Part shown: piece by piece, positions 30,263 through 42,500 of the stretch
Layout: each line of letters begins with the position of its first letter
How positions within the stretch are numbered: the first letter of the stretch is position 1
Assembly (NCBI GenBank): GCA_013350335.1
Contig: CM023540.1
Span: forward strand, 16,435,828 to 16,499,827
Reading direction: 5' to 3'
DNA length: 64,000 bases
Origin: Chimonanthus salicifolius
Taxonomy: Eukaryota > Streptophyta > Magnoliopsida > Laurales > Calycanthaceae
Translations under genes and position numbers: made by a program
The notes under the pieces: model-generated
What the model was told of the DNA's origin: nothing
The model's input: the letters and a program-made list of their open reading frames with translations, nothing else
Databases searched by the model: none

Positions 30263-31051
30263 CATATCTTCATCTGCTCTCTAATTTGAATCATCTATTC
30301 TCATTTTTTTTTCTTCATTTTTTGTCTTGGGTTTAGTCCTCAACTTGTCATTTGCAACAAATATTCTCATTTTTTTAACTTCATTCTTTGTCTTCCAACT
30401 TGACTATGATGATGTTGATTGTCCTACTCCACTCTCCAACATCCACATTTGCACTTTTGAATGTGGATCCTTTGTCTATAAGATGTAGAGTTAGATCAAA
30501 TGTAGTCAATATTGTTAAAATCGAATTATATAGTAAAATTATTATATGTCTTAAATTGCAAATTATAGATCGTAAACTGCAGACTAGTAAGATTCAAAAG
30601 AGTTTTTTGTCAAAAAATATATAATAATGAAATAACATAAAATGGTACTGACAAAGTATTATACAAAGTAATAATACGTGCAATTCTCCAAAATTTCTTT
30701 CAATATCAAGTGAATATATTATAACTATCTAATTGGAGTTTAAACTTTAGAATTATAACTTCCAAAAATATAATACCAGTATGCACTTTAACTAATGTTT
30801 AAAAGTAAAAAACAATCTAAAAAGCCTCTAAAATATTCAAACGTCCTACATGCCCAACAACTTAATTCTTGAAAATCATTAAAGCCAAACGTTTCACACT
30901 TTTCATATCTCAAATAGCCGCATAATTTTATACATAGAAATTGTACTATTTCTAAATATATACAAAATGTTCTTAAAATATGTATTGTGCATTTATAAGA
31001 TTTGAACAACACTCAGCAGTCGACATTAAACGAATTTAACTAGTTGATTCT
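30263..31051. other. Intergenic AT-rich DNA with a MULE-like relic
   Basis: About 30500-30600 (ATTGTTAAAATCGAATTATA, then AAATTGCAAATTATAGATCG) resembles the end of the 51128-51939 family. Nothing else recognised. Confidence 0.35.
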
Positions 31052-31066
31052 AATAGCAATAAAGTG

Positions 31067-31318
31067 TTTTTTTTTTTTTTTGAGCGGTAAAGATTTTTTT
31101 TTTTTTTAAAAAAAAGAATTACAAGAAAAGAGAAAAACTCCTTCCATCAAATACAAAAAGCCCCCAAAACCCCTCAAAACAAACACAGAAACTCAAAACA
31201 AAACTCACCAAGAAGAAGCACCATCCCAAGAACCCAACCCAAGAAAGGGACGGGAAACACCAGACAGCGATACATGATCACCTAAAATTTGAAAATAAAA
31301 TCAGCAAAAGCCTTCATG
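31067..31318 (-). mobile_element. 252-bp 5'-truncated LINE insertion with 15-bp TSD
   Basis: Flanked by AATAGCAATAAAGTG (31052-31066) and AATAGAAATAAAGTG (31319-31333). The insert begins with a T-run on the plus strand, i.e. a minus-strand poly(A) tail, and contains GAGCGGTAAAG, similar to LINE 3' UTR text at 34016-34026. This is target-primed integration. Confidence 0.88.
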
Positions 31319-31489
31319 AATAGAAATAAAGTGTTGGCTTGTAGTTGTGCTTCAAAAACCAACCTGTATAAAATTTTCCTTCAGTATGATACTATGGTAT
31401 ATATTTTATGTAAGTGAAAGCTTCTTGGCATGAGCAAGATTGATATATTTGATTTGAAGTTTTTAGTCATTCAAGTCTATAATTGAATG

Positions 31490-31575
31490 GTTGAAGTAGC
31501 TTTAGTTTTGATAATCTATATTATAGCTTTAGGTTGAAGTAGCTTTAGATTTGATAATCTATATTATAGCTTTAT
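31490..31575 (+). repeat. 43-bp tandem duplication
   Basis: GTTGAAGTAGCTTTAGTTTT at 31490 and GTTGAAGTAGCTTTAGATTT at 31533, both continuing GATAATCTATATTATAGC; one mismatch is seen. Confidence 0.9.
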
Positions 31576-31917
31576 AAAGAAAACACCGATCACTTGTTTG
31601 AATTTGGAATGTGAAAGGATAGATTAAAAAAATATAGTTTCAAAATTATCAGAGTCTTTTAGTGGATAGATATGAGATGAAAAAAATACTAAATTTAGTC
31701 AAAAGGTTAAGAAAGGTGTACCTTCTAATTGATAGATGGAAATTTTGGCTGGGGAGAAATTTTAATGGTCTATTTTTATGTTCAAAATTTTATTTATTTA
31801 TTTTGAATTTATGTGTAGAAAATTATGGGAAACCCAGTGTAAATGGTGAGAGATTACCGATTGAAATAATCCATGTGGGATTTAAGATAAACTTAGATTC
31901 AACCTTTCGTTTTACAG

Positions 31918-32313
31918 TAGAGCTGCAACTCGGGTCGGGCGGATCGAGCTTCTTAAAACCCAACCCGACTCGAGTTGATATATATGGAACCCGACCCGAC
32001 CCGACCTGAATTCTGAATCCGAACTCTAGAACCCGACCCGACCCGAATTCTAACCCAAATCAACCCGAATTCTGACCCGACCCTCATTCTGAACCCATTA
32101 TAGCCTAATTTTAGCCAGGTCGGGTTTGGTTGGATCGAGTCGGGTCGGGTTAACTTGTAAAATCCTTAACCCGGCCCGACCCGAATATCATGTGGGTTTT
32201 TATCTTATCAACCCGACCCAACCCGCTGAACCGAAATTCTTGACCCGACCCACATGATTTCTTGGGTTGGGTCATGCGGGTCGGGCCAAAACCCGACCTG
32301 AGTTGCAACCCTA
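31918..32313. mobile_element. hAT-like non-autonomous element, 'ACCCGA' family, copy 1
   Basis: 396 bp with terminal inverted repeats TAGAGCTGCAACTC and the complement of GAGTTGCAACCCTA. The interior is packed with ACCCGACCCGA and its complement CGGGTCGGG. A TSD is not convincing here (GTTTTACA versus GTTTTTGG). Copy 2 is 32516-32874. Confidence 0.7.
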
Positions 32314-32515
32314 GTTTTTGGCGAAAGGGAGGCCTAAAATTGTGCCATGTATGGAATTTTTCCCTATTTATGCAATGAATCTCACTTTTATACCTTTTGA
32401 CTCGGAAAGATTTTAAACTTGACAAATTAAAAGAAAATATTATAAAAAAATCTTTTCATCTAGTTTAATTAAAATATCGACACTTGTGAAAACTCTAATA
32501 TTAAAAGGTACAAAT

Positions 32516-32874
32516 TAAGGTTGCAACTCGGGTCGGGTAGGTCGGGTTCTTTAAAACCCAACCTTACTTGAGATGATATTTATGGAACACGACCCAACTC
32601 AATCCGAATTCTCGACCTGAACTTCACAACCTGACTTGACCCGAATTCTAACCCGAATCAACCTGAATTCTGATCCTACCCACATTTTGAACCCATTTTA
32701 GCCTAATTTTAGTCTGGTCGAGTCGGGTTAACTTGTAAAATTCTCAACGCAACCCAACCCGATCCGAATTTCATACGGGTTTTTATCTTCTCAACCCGAT
32801 CCGACCCGCTGACCCGAAATTCGCGACTCGACCCGCATGATTTTTCGGACCGGGTCAAAACCTGACCAGCCCTA
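32516..32874. mobile_element. hAT-like element, 'ACCCGA' family, copy 2
   Basis: 359 bp starting TAAGGTTGCAACTCGGGTCG and ending CAGCCCTA. It lies between GTACAAAT (32508-32515) and TTACAAAT (32875-32882), an 8-bp TSD with one change, as expected for hAT transposition. Same CGGGTCGGG and ACCCGA subterminal words as copy 1, 200 bp away. Confidence 0.75.
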
Positions 32875-32882
32875 TTACAAAT

Positions 32883-33742
32883 GTTTTACTTGTTCTAAGT
32901 AAAAAATTAAATTAAAATTTCATGGTCACAACTATTTTAGGGTTAAAAAATAAAAAATGATTAAGAGGACTTTAAAAAACATGATTTAATTGATCCTATT
33001 CATATTATTCTTGATGAACCTAATATTAAAGCATGAACTTTCTATTTAAGACATTTTGTAGGTAAAATATGTTTATAAACTACAAAAGTTCAGACATTAG
33101 ATAAATAAATTTAAAATTATTAAATTTTGAAGGGATTAAAAGTCATACATGATTTTTATGAGCTCCATGTTCAGGCAATGTCCTTTTCGATCAAGGTGAT
33201 TTTTGAAAGTCCTAAATGTATTTTAAATGACAATTTTTAGTAAGAAATAATTTAAAATAACCAAAATTTAAAAGCTTTAAAAAATATGGCTGGACGAATT
33301 CATTCGACGTGATCTTTGAGTGGGTCCATATTCAAGCATAGCCCTTATAGATCAACATTATTTCTTGTGAGCACCACATATTTTTGAAGGCCACAAAAGG
33401 ACTAAAGATTAAAATTAATCTAACGTGATCAATGGATTGAAAATATGCTTAATTAATTCATTTAAGATGAAATAATTATATCGAGATATTAAAAATAGAA
33501 AGAGCATTTAATAATAATAATGATAAGTAAAATATTTGATTATATATATAATATCAAATTATAACAAAAGGATAAATAAAAGTGAAATATTATAATTTTA
33601 CTTTCAACATACAAATATTTTGTACGTTTAAATAAAAAAAATTATTCCTTAGTTTATTACTTTGCCCTTTCCAAGAAAAGAAAAAGAAAAATCCTTACTA
33701 CGCCCCTAATCCAAGTTAGATCAGGCAAAAAAGTCTTATACT

Positions 33743-33778
<36 letters not shown>

Positions 33779-34008
33779 ACTTCATTTTGAACCCATGACC
33801 TTTGCCATGCCTCACTTACTTGTGACTCAACATGCCCTCCTAAATAAAAAGAAAGCCTCTTTTTCTAATCTTCTATTATTATTTTTTGTTTTATAAAAAA
33901 TTGAATCAAATTAGATCAGACCAAGTTGAAAAAAGGGTGAATGAATAGATAAAATGGTATTGTCCAGTATATTGGGTTTAAAAAACTATTAGTATTTATC
34001 GTCAAATT
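32883..34008. other. AT-rich intergenic DNA with (AT)n
   Basis: Contains a perfect (AT)n tract at about 33749-33775. No gene. Confidence 0.45.
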
Positions 34009-34166
34009 TTTTTTTAACGGTAAAGAGAAGACTTTCATTGAAAAAGAAAGAAAAAAAAAAAACAAGAATTAGAAGGTCTAAAAGGTTTAGACACAACAAA
34101 AAGAAAAAGAAAAAAAGAAGGCGAGAACAAGCAAGAGATCATCAAAAGAACACTAAACATTATCTC
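34009..34166 (-). mobile_element. LINE 3' UTR fragment
   Basis: Plus-strand T-run then AACGGTAAAGAGAAGACTTTC and GGTCTAAAAGGTTTAGACAC. Resembles the 3' ends of the minus-strand LINEs at 31067 and 53340. It abuts the LTR cluster starting 34167; the LINE fragment at 44391-45510 on the other side of the cluster may be part of the same insertion. Confidence 0.5.
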
Positions 34167-34383
34167 TGACGTCCCGCCCTTTTTCCATCTCTTAAAATCA
34201 GAGTAATTTTTTTTTTTTTTTTAATTAGAGCTTAGAAAAAGGGGCAGAGATGCAACGACGCGAGTCGAGTCTGAATCCGAAGACCCGACCATTAACTGAC
34301 CAACTCAATGTATGCATGGACTCAGTCCATTGTAAACAATTACACACATTATACACTCTCATAAAAAAAATTTTGCGAAAAAC

Positions 34384-37258
34384 TGTAATAACCCGACCCT
34401 TTAAATTAGAAATAACAAATTTTTAGAATTATTAACTCGGCTTTGCAACCGGTTAATATGATAGGGTACGGAAAGAGCTTCCCGAAAAGGGAGTATGTGA
34501 CCCGATCAGAGGTCATTTGCTTAGTGATTCAGCCCGACGAAGTTCGGAGGGCATTTTAGACATTACTTAAATGTCTTTTGTTTTACATATAAAATCATGA
34601 ATAGTGTTTTATAGACCTCTTGAGTGTGAAAGACCACTCTTCTGATATATTCAGACCTTGAAATTCACACACATATTAAGCTTTTGAGTACGCTACTCAG
34701 TGGTATTTTCGAAACTTCACGAGTATTTCTCAAAACGTGTATTTTACATATGCTTTTATCTAAAAGCCCCGATTTTTAATATACCCCGCATTCTGAAAAT
34801 TAGCAAACTCAGATCACATTCGATCTGTATTTTATCAAACTCTTTGACATATTTAGAATGTCGAAAAGGGTATTTTAAACACTAGTTTCGAAGTGTCAAA
34901 ATTACGGTGATTATAAACAATCTATTTTATTAAAATGTTGACTTTGTGAAAAATACCTTGTTTTTTGGTGTCAAAACAAAAAGTGAACATTCCACCGTAG
35001 GTAAACCCGGTGTTCTCAACACACCTGCGGTGTCGGATTTTCACGAGTTAAGGTCCAATAGAGACGAACAGAAAAAGGATAAGGTAACAGTAATTTTTAC
35101 TGTTACCTGAGATAAGATTTTTTTCATCTTATCTTATCTTATCTTTTGCCGACGGTCTTAACGGCTGAGATATTGCCGACACGTTCAACAGTGAGGGTTG
35201 ATCCAGCAAATATCCAAATAGTATTTTTCGGTGAACAGTAATTTACGGATGAATAGTGTCTGTGAACAGTATTTTTCGGTGGACAGTAATTTACGGATGA
35301 ATAGTATCTGTGAACAGTATTTTTTGGTGAATAGTGCCCAGGGGCATTTTGGTAATTTTGGATATTTTCGGGGGGGCAAAAACGTAATTTTTGAAAAAAT
35401 TTTAAAAATGAAATTTATGTTATTTTAGCTTAAAAATATTTGTTTTAGACCACTTGGGGGTTTATTTTTAGCTCTTATTAGGCGCGGGGGCAAAATCGTA
35501 ATTTTTACAAAATTTCAAGAAAACTCTCTAAATGTATTGTCATGATATTCCAAATGCTTAGGAGTATAAATTATGGCTATATAGTGTTATTATACGTTGT
35601 ATTTACACTGTTTTCCATTTTAAACAGATTAGTGAAAAACTCTCGCCGACCGAAGGTGAGGAGATTCAACCACACTATGTGTTTACTAAAATGCATCTCA
35701 TTTTGCATTCAATACAAATGTTTCTTTTACCATTAGCCCTACGGCAATAAGTGGATATCCGTGGTCATCTTTATTGACGGAAATGATGTAATACGATTAG
35801 AATGCGATACCGACAATGTTCACACGTAAGGAGGTGATTATGAGTTTCTACATATGAAACGTGAACTTGAGAGTGTTTCGGGATGTTGAGATCTAGCCAT
35901 CCTAAAATGGAGTACGGAACTCACTTATTCCTAGAGACTATTTGGTATTGTCATATGGGTGATCTGATGATAGATCAAGTATCTGACAGTGATTTCGATA
36001 GGAATATGCATTTTTTATATAACTGATGTATTGCAGGATAATTAATCTATGTAATAAATGATGAGTATAGGGTAGATGTATCCGATTGGAGAGAACGGTA
36101 ACACTTTGTGTTATAATATAACCCGTTGATGGGCTTTTAATGTGTGTTTAGTTTTTCAGCATATCATATACTGATTGCTGATATTTGTATTATGATTCCA
36201 TACGAGAGGGCTTAGGAATTTATGTTAGCTGAGTGAGATTATTATGATCATATGTGTGAGAGATATTATGTGGGTTGACAATTATGTTTAAATCCATGTA
36301 TTGATGTGCATATTGATTGGTGTATTGTGCATATCAAATTACCTCACACCAATGTAAGAAGTACCTAGTTTGTGGAGGGCACTGGTACGAAGTGTATTTA
36401 AAATACGGACTGTGTGAAGCACTGAGTATGAATTTGCCGGCGGTGTAGGAAACGTATTACTCTCGGTTAGAAGAGAACTCTAGACGTCGTTTGGTGGGGG
36501 TATGTTTTTGAGAAATGAAAGATATTTCATGGTAGATAACTGTGTTGACATTATTTTACATGATTTATGAGTATATAAACTGTTGTTTGATAACATGTCT
36601 ATTATATTGATAATATGCCTTATTATCCAGAACTTGCTGTTGTTTTCTCTTCATTGAGTTTGTGAAACTCACACCCCTTACGAAACAGGAAACCCGGACG
36701 ACGAAGGACAGGGGGATCTTCAGCTGTAGTTTAAGGCGGAGACCCTTTAGCTATCTACCCAAATGTTGGGATTTTATGTTTAACTTAGTAGACATTGTAA
36801 GTATGAACATGTAATGTAATAAACCCTTTACGATGTTCGTTTGAAACATTGTAGGATGTAATAAAGTCTACCTCATTTCTGATGTGCAATTCTGATGTTG
36901 TTGGGATCTATTGATGATAAATGTTAGGTAGATCATGTGTGACATTTTCTATTTAGACTTTCTTAAGAGGTTAAGTTATAGATTACATGTTGGTTAGTAG
37001 TGTATCCACATACTATGTGTCGAGGTGAAATCTGTCGAGATTTTGGGTTTTAAGCGGGCCCATGGTGGCCCCTCCATCTGCTTGAGATTTTTACCAGCTA
37101 GATATGGCTGGGTCCGAGGCTGCCAAATGTTAGATCCAAACTTAGTCATAAGAGATGTTAAAGTCCATAAGATGATTTTCGCAAAGGCTCAATATTGTGT
37201 TAGAAAAAAAAAAAAAAAAAAACTCACGTCAGTGGGCCCGGAGGGTTGGGGCGTGACA
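34384..37258. mobile_element. Solo LTR, 2.88 kb, Ty3/gypsy-like
   Basis: Starts TGTAATAACCCGACCC and ends GGTTGGGGCGTGACA, with a perfect TSD AAAAC at 34379-34383 and 37259-37263. No coding region. Contains a 48-bp tandem repeat at 35223-35318 and a T/A-run near 37205. Inserted in LTR-like segment A. Confidence 0.92.
35223..35318 (+). repeat. 48-bp tandem duplication within the solo LTR
   Basis: ATTTTTCGGTGAACAGTAAT starts at 35223 and, with a few changes, at 35271; a partial third unit follows at 35319. Contains TGAACAGT motifs several times. Confidence 0.88.
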
Positions 37259-38088
37259 AAAACATTTATTGTGGACATGTTATAACGATAACAGTTATAG
37301 CAACTTAAGCAAAGATAAGAGAAATCCAAATATCATAAGTCAAATAACAAACCACAACCGTTCAAGATTCTAGGAGTTGTATAATTATTACATTCCAATC
37401 TCTCATTCCTACAAATACATCAACACTCCAAAATATCAAAAATAACATTAAGTCCCTTCCATGCCTCTCTTGCTCGGTCATCGTTGAAGCATGACTGGCG
37501 CTAGGTCCATCCTCATTTTGCTTATGTTCACTTGTGTTCACATCTAAATGTGGGGGGGGGGAGGGAGGAATTTATGAACTTAGTCAACGTGTCCAGTAGG
37601 AGTTCCAAGTAATAGATATGCAGGGGAGTGTGTTAAAATCAGAAGTATACATATGCTTATTTTGTTTCATAATAAAATATTTTCGTAAAGGAAAACATGA
37701 TAGATATTTCTCAAATATCAATATAGCATAATCTCAAAACATGTAATCTCAATTACTTGCAATTTCTAAAGAAATGATATGCCATGGTTATTATGCATCA
37801 ATGAATGTCGATTAATGCCCATGCAACAATCATACTAGTCGTCTTAGTGGCTAGTTCATCATTATTGGCCGTTTACGTCCATCAGCGATTTGAGACGGCA
37901 ACCACAAGGGTTCTGTAACCCAACCACAAATTAACTTAGACTATCGGTGGAGTGTGAACTCCTCCCACTGAGCATGGGTTCGGGACCTTCCCAAGAACTC
38001 TTTGGCCCAAGTAATGCCGTAACATTTACAATAAGGACATGGCTCAGGAATAACATTTGTATAACTCATTAATATAGTACGCGAGACC

Positions 38089-38981
38089 CAAGGCCGGCCT
38101 TGAGATTTCAGGGGCCCTATGCGAACTCTTGAGATGGGCCTTTTATACACTCACAAAAAATAAAATCATATATTTCTTATACAAAGTGTGAAACATCCAA
38201 ATAAAATATCATAATCAAATTTATAACAAAGTATTATTTAAAATTTATGTTTAATTAATAATTAAATTACTATATTCAAAATTTTATAACTTATCTTTTT
38301 CAATAGATAAGATAGCTAATACATTTAATCTTTCTTTTGACAAATTTAATTTTCACTTATGTCAAGTATGTTGTTTTTTATTTTGTATTACTATTTTATT
38401 GTATTTAAAAAGAGTAGTTGACATGTTAAAGTATATAATGCATTTAAACAACTTATAAAGTAAAATTATATTAAAAAATTATCACTCAATTATAAACTAT
38501 AAAGCACAAAACAGTCATTCAAATTTAAATCCGTTTTCTTTCCATTCAACTATCTATATTATATTAAACACTAAGTTTCCTCATTTAGGGCTTCTTTAGG
38601 TCGTACTTTTATTAAAAAAATTGAAAAAATGATAATAATAATGATTAGTTAATAGAGTCAATTAATCATCCAAATTCTTAATTTTTAAAAGAAAAATAAA
38701 ACTACAGGATAAATGTTTTTTATAATGATGTTTAATTATAGACTTAAAATTTGAAAAAAAAATAATTGAACCCCCCATAAATCAAACATGCAACCTTCAA
38801 AATTGAAGTCATACGCGCTACCATTGCGCCACAAGTCCATTTGCAAGTAAAATAAACATCAAAATACATTTATAACATAAACGAATGTACGGGAACTTAA
38901 AAATTGAATCCGACTTGGGGCCCTATCTATTTGGAGGACTTAGGCGGTGGCCTAGTTCTCCTAAGTCAAGGGCCGGGCCTG
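38089..38981. mobile_element. Non-autonomous hAT transposon, 893 bp
   Basis: Perfect 8-bp TSD GCGAGACC at 38081-38088 and 38982-38989. Terminal inverted repeats CAAGGCCGGCCTTGA and the complement of TCAAGGGCCGGGCCTG. These are typical plant hAT ends. The interior is AT-rich, has no transposase, and carries a tRNA-Trp-like sequence on the minus strand. Confidence 0.93.
38767..38838 (-). pseudogene. tRNA-Trp-like relic with UCA anticodon
   Basis: 72 nt on the minus strand, the length of plant nuclear tRNA-Trp. It keeps TGGCGCAATGGTAGCGCGT (A box intact) and GAAGGTTGCATGTTTGATT (B box decayed from GTTCGATTC) and ends GGGTTCA. The anticodon position reads TCA instead of CCA. The acceptor stem has a mismatch and several G-U pairs. 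A T9 run (minus strand, 38754-38762) four bases downstream fits a Pol III terminator. Judged a pseudogene from my memory of the tRNA-Trp sequence. Confidence 0.72.
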
Positions 38982-39524
38982 GCGAGACCAATCGATGTCC
39001 GGGCATTTCATTTTTGTCTCGGTAAATGCAATTTCATCCCATGCAAACTATACATGAGGTGTGTGTATACTTATGATGACAAATCATGCATCATATAAAT
39101 TTCATATCTTTCAACACGGGAAAACATATAGCAATACTCATAATTCCAAGATACATAGCATTTTCATAGTTCATAACCTATAATTTTTCAATAAATCAAA
39201 TATATCAAGATATCATTTATATACACACTCATGTGCTTCAACAATATAGGAAAACCTACTTGTTTGATGGTATTCACGGAAGGAGAGGATTACAAATCGA
39301 TACGTACAACGCTGGGGTCACTCTCTTATCTTTATTTTCATTAATAAGGTCTAATCAATGATAGAACTTAAAGTTATAAAATTTTTATCCACCATGACAT
39401 GTAGAGGGACTATACAAAGTTATGAGGATTCAAGTATTCTCATTGGATCAATCTTGGAACTGATTTTGAGATAGAAAAACAGCTCTACATTCAGTGGTTT
39501 TTAAGACAGCAGAACAACCCTACA

Positions 39525-42500
39525 TGTAACACCCCTCACTCTAACCACCATCATCAGAGTAATATGATAAGAATAATCAATGTAAAGGGAGGCAAGCGTC
39601 ACGACACGAGCCAAGTCCGAATCCGAATACCCGACTCTTAACTGACCCAACTAGTGTGTGCATGATAGCACTTGCACACACTCTAATTATCCTGCGAAAA
39701 TTTAAGCATTTCATAACATTTACCTAAATAGTTAACAATACATTCCATCGCAGATAAGGAAGTTCTCATATGATTACATTAAGTCAATATACAAATCAAA
39801 GTACAAAAGAATTATAATATTACAATCTTCATTGTAACGCCCAACTAGGAGGTGGGCCTAGAACGCTACTGATTTTTTTTTTTAACCTTAACAACTTCGA
39901 ACTGGGCTTCAACAAACGTTAGGCCAAGAAATAAGTGTCACACATGCTCTTTAAATGTGGACTCAAACATATACCATATGTCTACCCTTTTACAAGCATA
40001 TATCATACAAATAAATATTTCCATCATAAAAAAGAGTAATCTCATTTATAACAGAGTTACTAGCAGTAACATAGTGATTCATACATGATTACAAAACGGG
40101 TACCAGAAAAGGTACTCTACAAAACATGGTTCCAAGAACCACCAGACAAAATAAATAAAAATCCCATCCATGAGACTCCAAGAAACTGCAACAGCTTATC
40201 CATCCTTAAGCTTGAAATGGAGGTTCCTCCTCCTCGGGTATATCTCCTGAAATGTGAGTCGTGTGAGCTAACCAACGCAGTGAAAAGAGCATAACAATGC
40301 AGTGTAATAATTATCAGGTTAGTCAAAATCAACATTTTCATCAAATATGTTTGTCATGCCAAAATATCAATCATTCTCATATTACTACTGATATCCAACG
40401 CAACACCTAAACACTACACTGACTATAAGCATTAAGTCCCGACATGGTCAAAATACAAAATCTTGCAAGTACATCTCCAACACACTTGGGCTGGTACTGA
40501 CACACTTGGGCCAGCAACTAACACACTTGAGCTAGTAGACACAAACCGACACACCTAGGCCGGTAATCGACACACTTGGGCCGATAATACATCAGTAGTT
40601 AATGGTACGTGAAAGCAACATAACTCATAAGCATTTCATCATCATAATCACAATATATGATAAACATCATAAATATCAATAAGCATTTTTCATAACAGTG
40701 CACAAAGTCTAGGCATATAAGTGGGTTTATCAAATCTGATCCTTAAAACCACTCATTGCACTAGTTCCTCTTAACCTGATTTACTCTTGCTGCAATGTTA
40801 AGTCTCCTCACCATATGTGTGGAGTATAGAGATATCTGTCAAAACATGAAAACAATAATACAACGAATTATACAATCATCAATCAAACATAATACACATA
40901 ATCATAGTGTTGCAAATCATTTTATCCTATTTTTCGAAAACTTCAAGGGTAATGGATATAAGTCTTCTAAAATGGGTTACTATTCATTTTAGATTATAAT
41001 AATCGGCAATATAATAGAATGCTCAGACCACTACTTGTATAGCGAGTTAGACCTAGAGATACAAATTTAGGGTGCTTAGGTCACTACTTGTATATCAAGT
41101 TAGGCCTAAAGATACAATTATAGGGTGCTCAGGTCACTACTTATATAGTGATTTAGGCCTAGAGGTACACTCAGTGTCCAATCATTTCTTTTCTACCAAG
41201 CGACAAAATTAATCACTCAGCTACTGATAGCTATCGGACTGAGTCAGCCACAAATGGAGAATATCGGCCTAGAAGTGAAACAGAGTAACCTTGCTTTATA
41301 GGCTACCTAAGGCATAGGTTTCCATTGTAGGATACCCAGATGAAAGACAACTTAATATATATATATATATATATTTTACTTACTTCAGTCGGTTACAACA
41401 AGATAAGATTTTATTATGTTATTGTAGCTACATAGCTTTTACTATTCATAATATTATTTTATTATAGTTATATTCTTATTTCATTTTCTCATTAATATTT
41501 AACTAAAAAAATAGGATTTATTCAATTTGATCTATCTGATCCAAAATGTTGAGTTTTTAAAATATTTAAATACCATATAATTTTGGAAAGTTTTAACTTA
41601 TTAAACTTAATTGATTTAAATAAAAATCACTTTCTAACACTATTCCCTTAAACTAAGTTGTATTTATTTAAGGGGTTTAAAACCTTAATTTTTAGATTTA
41701 AAAAAAAATAAAATGATAGATTTAAACATAGATTAAACATTAGGTATTTTTTTAGAATTATTTAAAATAATCATTTTCTAATTTTCGGAACCTTTTTAGG
41801 GTAATTTTTAATAACAATTTAATGAAATAAAGATACTTATAAATTTTAAAATCTATATTCCTAATAAAGGAATCAATATCAATTAAATAATAATTAACAA
41901 ACAATAATTCAAACAATAATTATATTGTTAATGGTAAATTACCATTTTGTCCCTCTAACTTAAAAAGGTTGGATCAATGAGCTATCGAGCTCCGATTGGG
42001 CCAAAACTGGACTTTTCACAAATCCCTCACTGCAATCTATGTGATTAACAGGTTAAAACATATTATTTTAAGCCTAATTTGGGTCAGGGTATTACACTCA
42101 TACTTGAATATCATTATACAAATCTCAATACTCTCACAACTCTCCAAATATAAACTATCCAAGTCCTCCAAGCTTTCTGCTTGGTTCTTCATTTTGTCCA
42201 TATCTGGTCATCGCTTGGTTCGTCCTCAATTATGTACTTTCAACCTTCATACATGACTAGTGGGGAATTTATGGGTTAAATCAACGCGCCCAGTAGGAAT
42301 TCCGATCATAAAATGTGCACTGATGAACAATATAGGAGAACTATACTTTTACTTATATTTCCAACTTGAAAAAGAAACACATTCAAGAACATATATACAT
42401 TCCGGTTTCAAAACGAAGCATACTTTATCATTATAAGTATCATATATTTTTCTAACTTCTACATAGTTGTAATATCTCTCACTCAAATCATATTTTACTC

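Larger units (their letters stand above)
34167..39524. mobile_element. LTR-like segment A, interrupted by a solo LTR and an hAT element
   Basis: Starts TGACGTCCCGCCC. Shares ATCAGAGTAAT, GAATCCGAAGACCCGAC and CTTAGTCAACGTGTCCAGTA with segment B (39525-44390). It is interrupted by 34384-37258 and 38089-38981. No TSD for the outer element was found. The right limit is where segment B starts. Confidence 0.55.

Noticed and set aside
36661..36780. Coding sequence inside solo LTR 34384-37258
   Set aside because: Only short broken frames; LTR position and TSD explain the region.
38767..38838. Functional suppressor tRNA
   Set aside because: The acceptor stem has a mismatch and wobble pairs and the B box is decayed; kept as pseudogene only.
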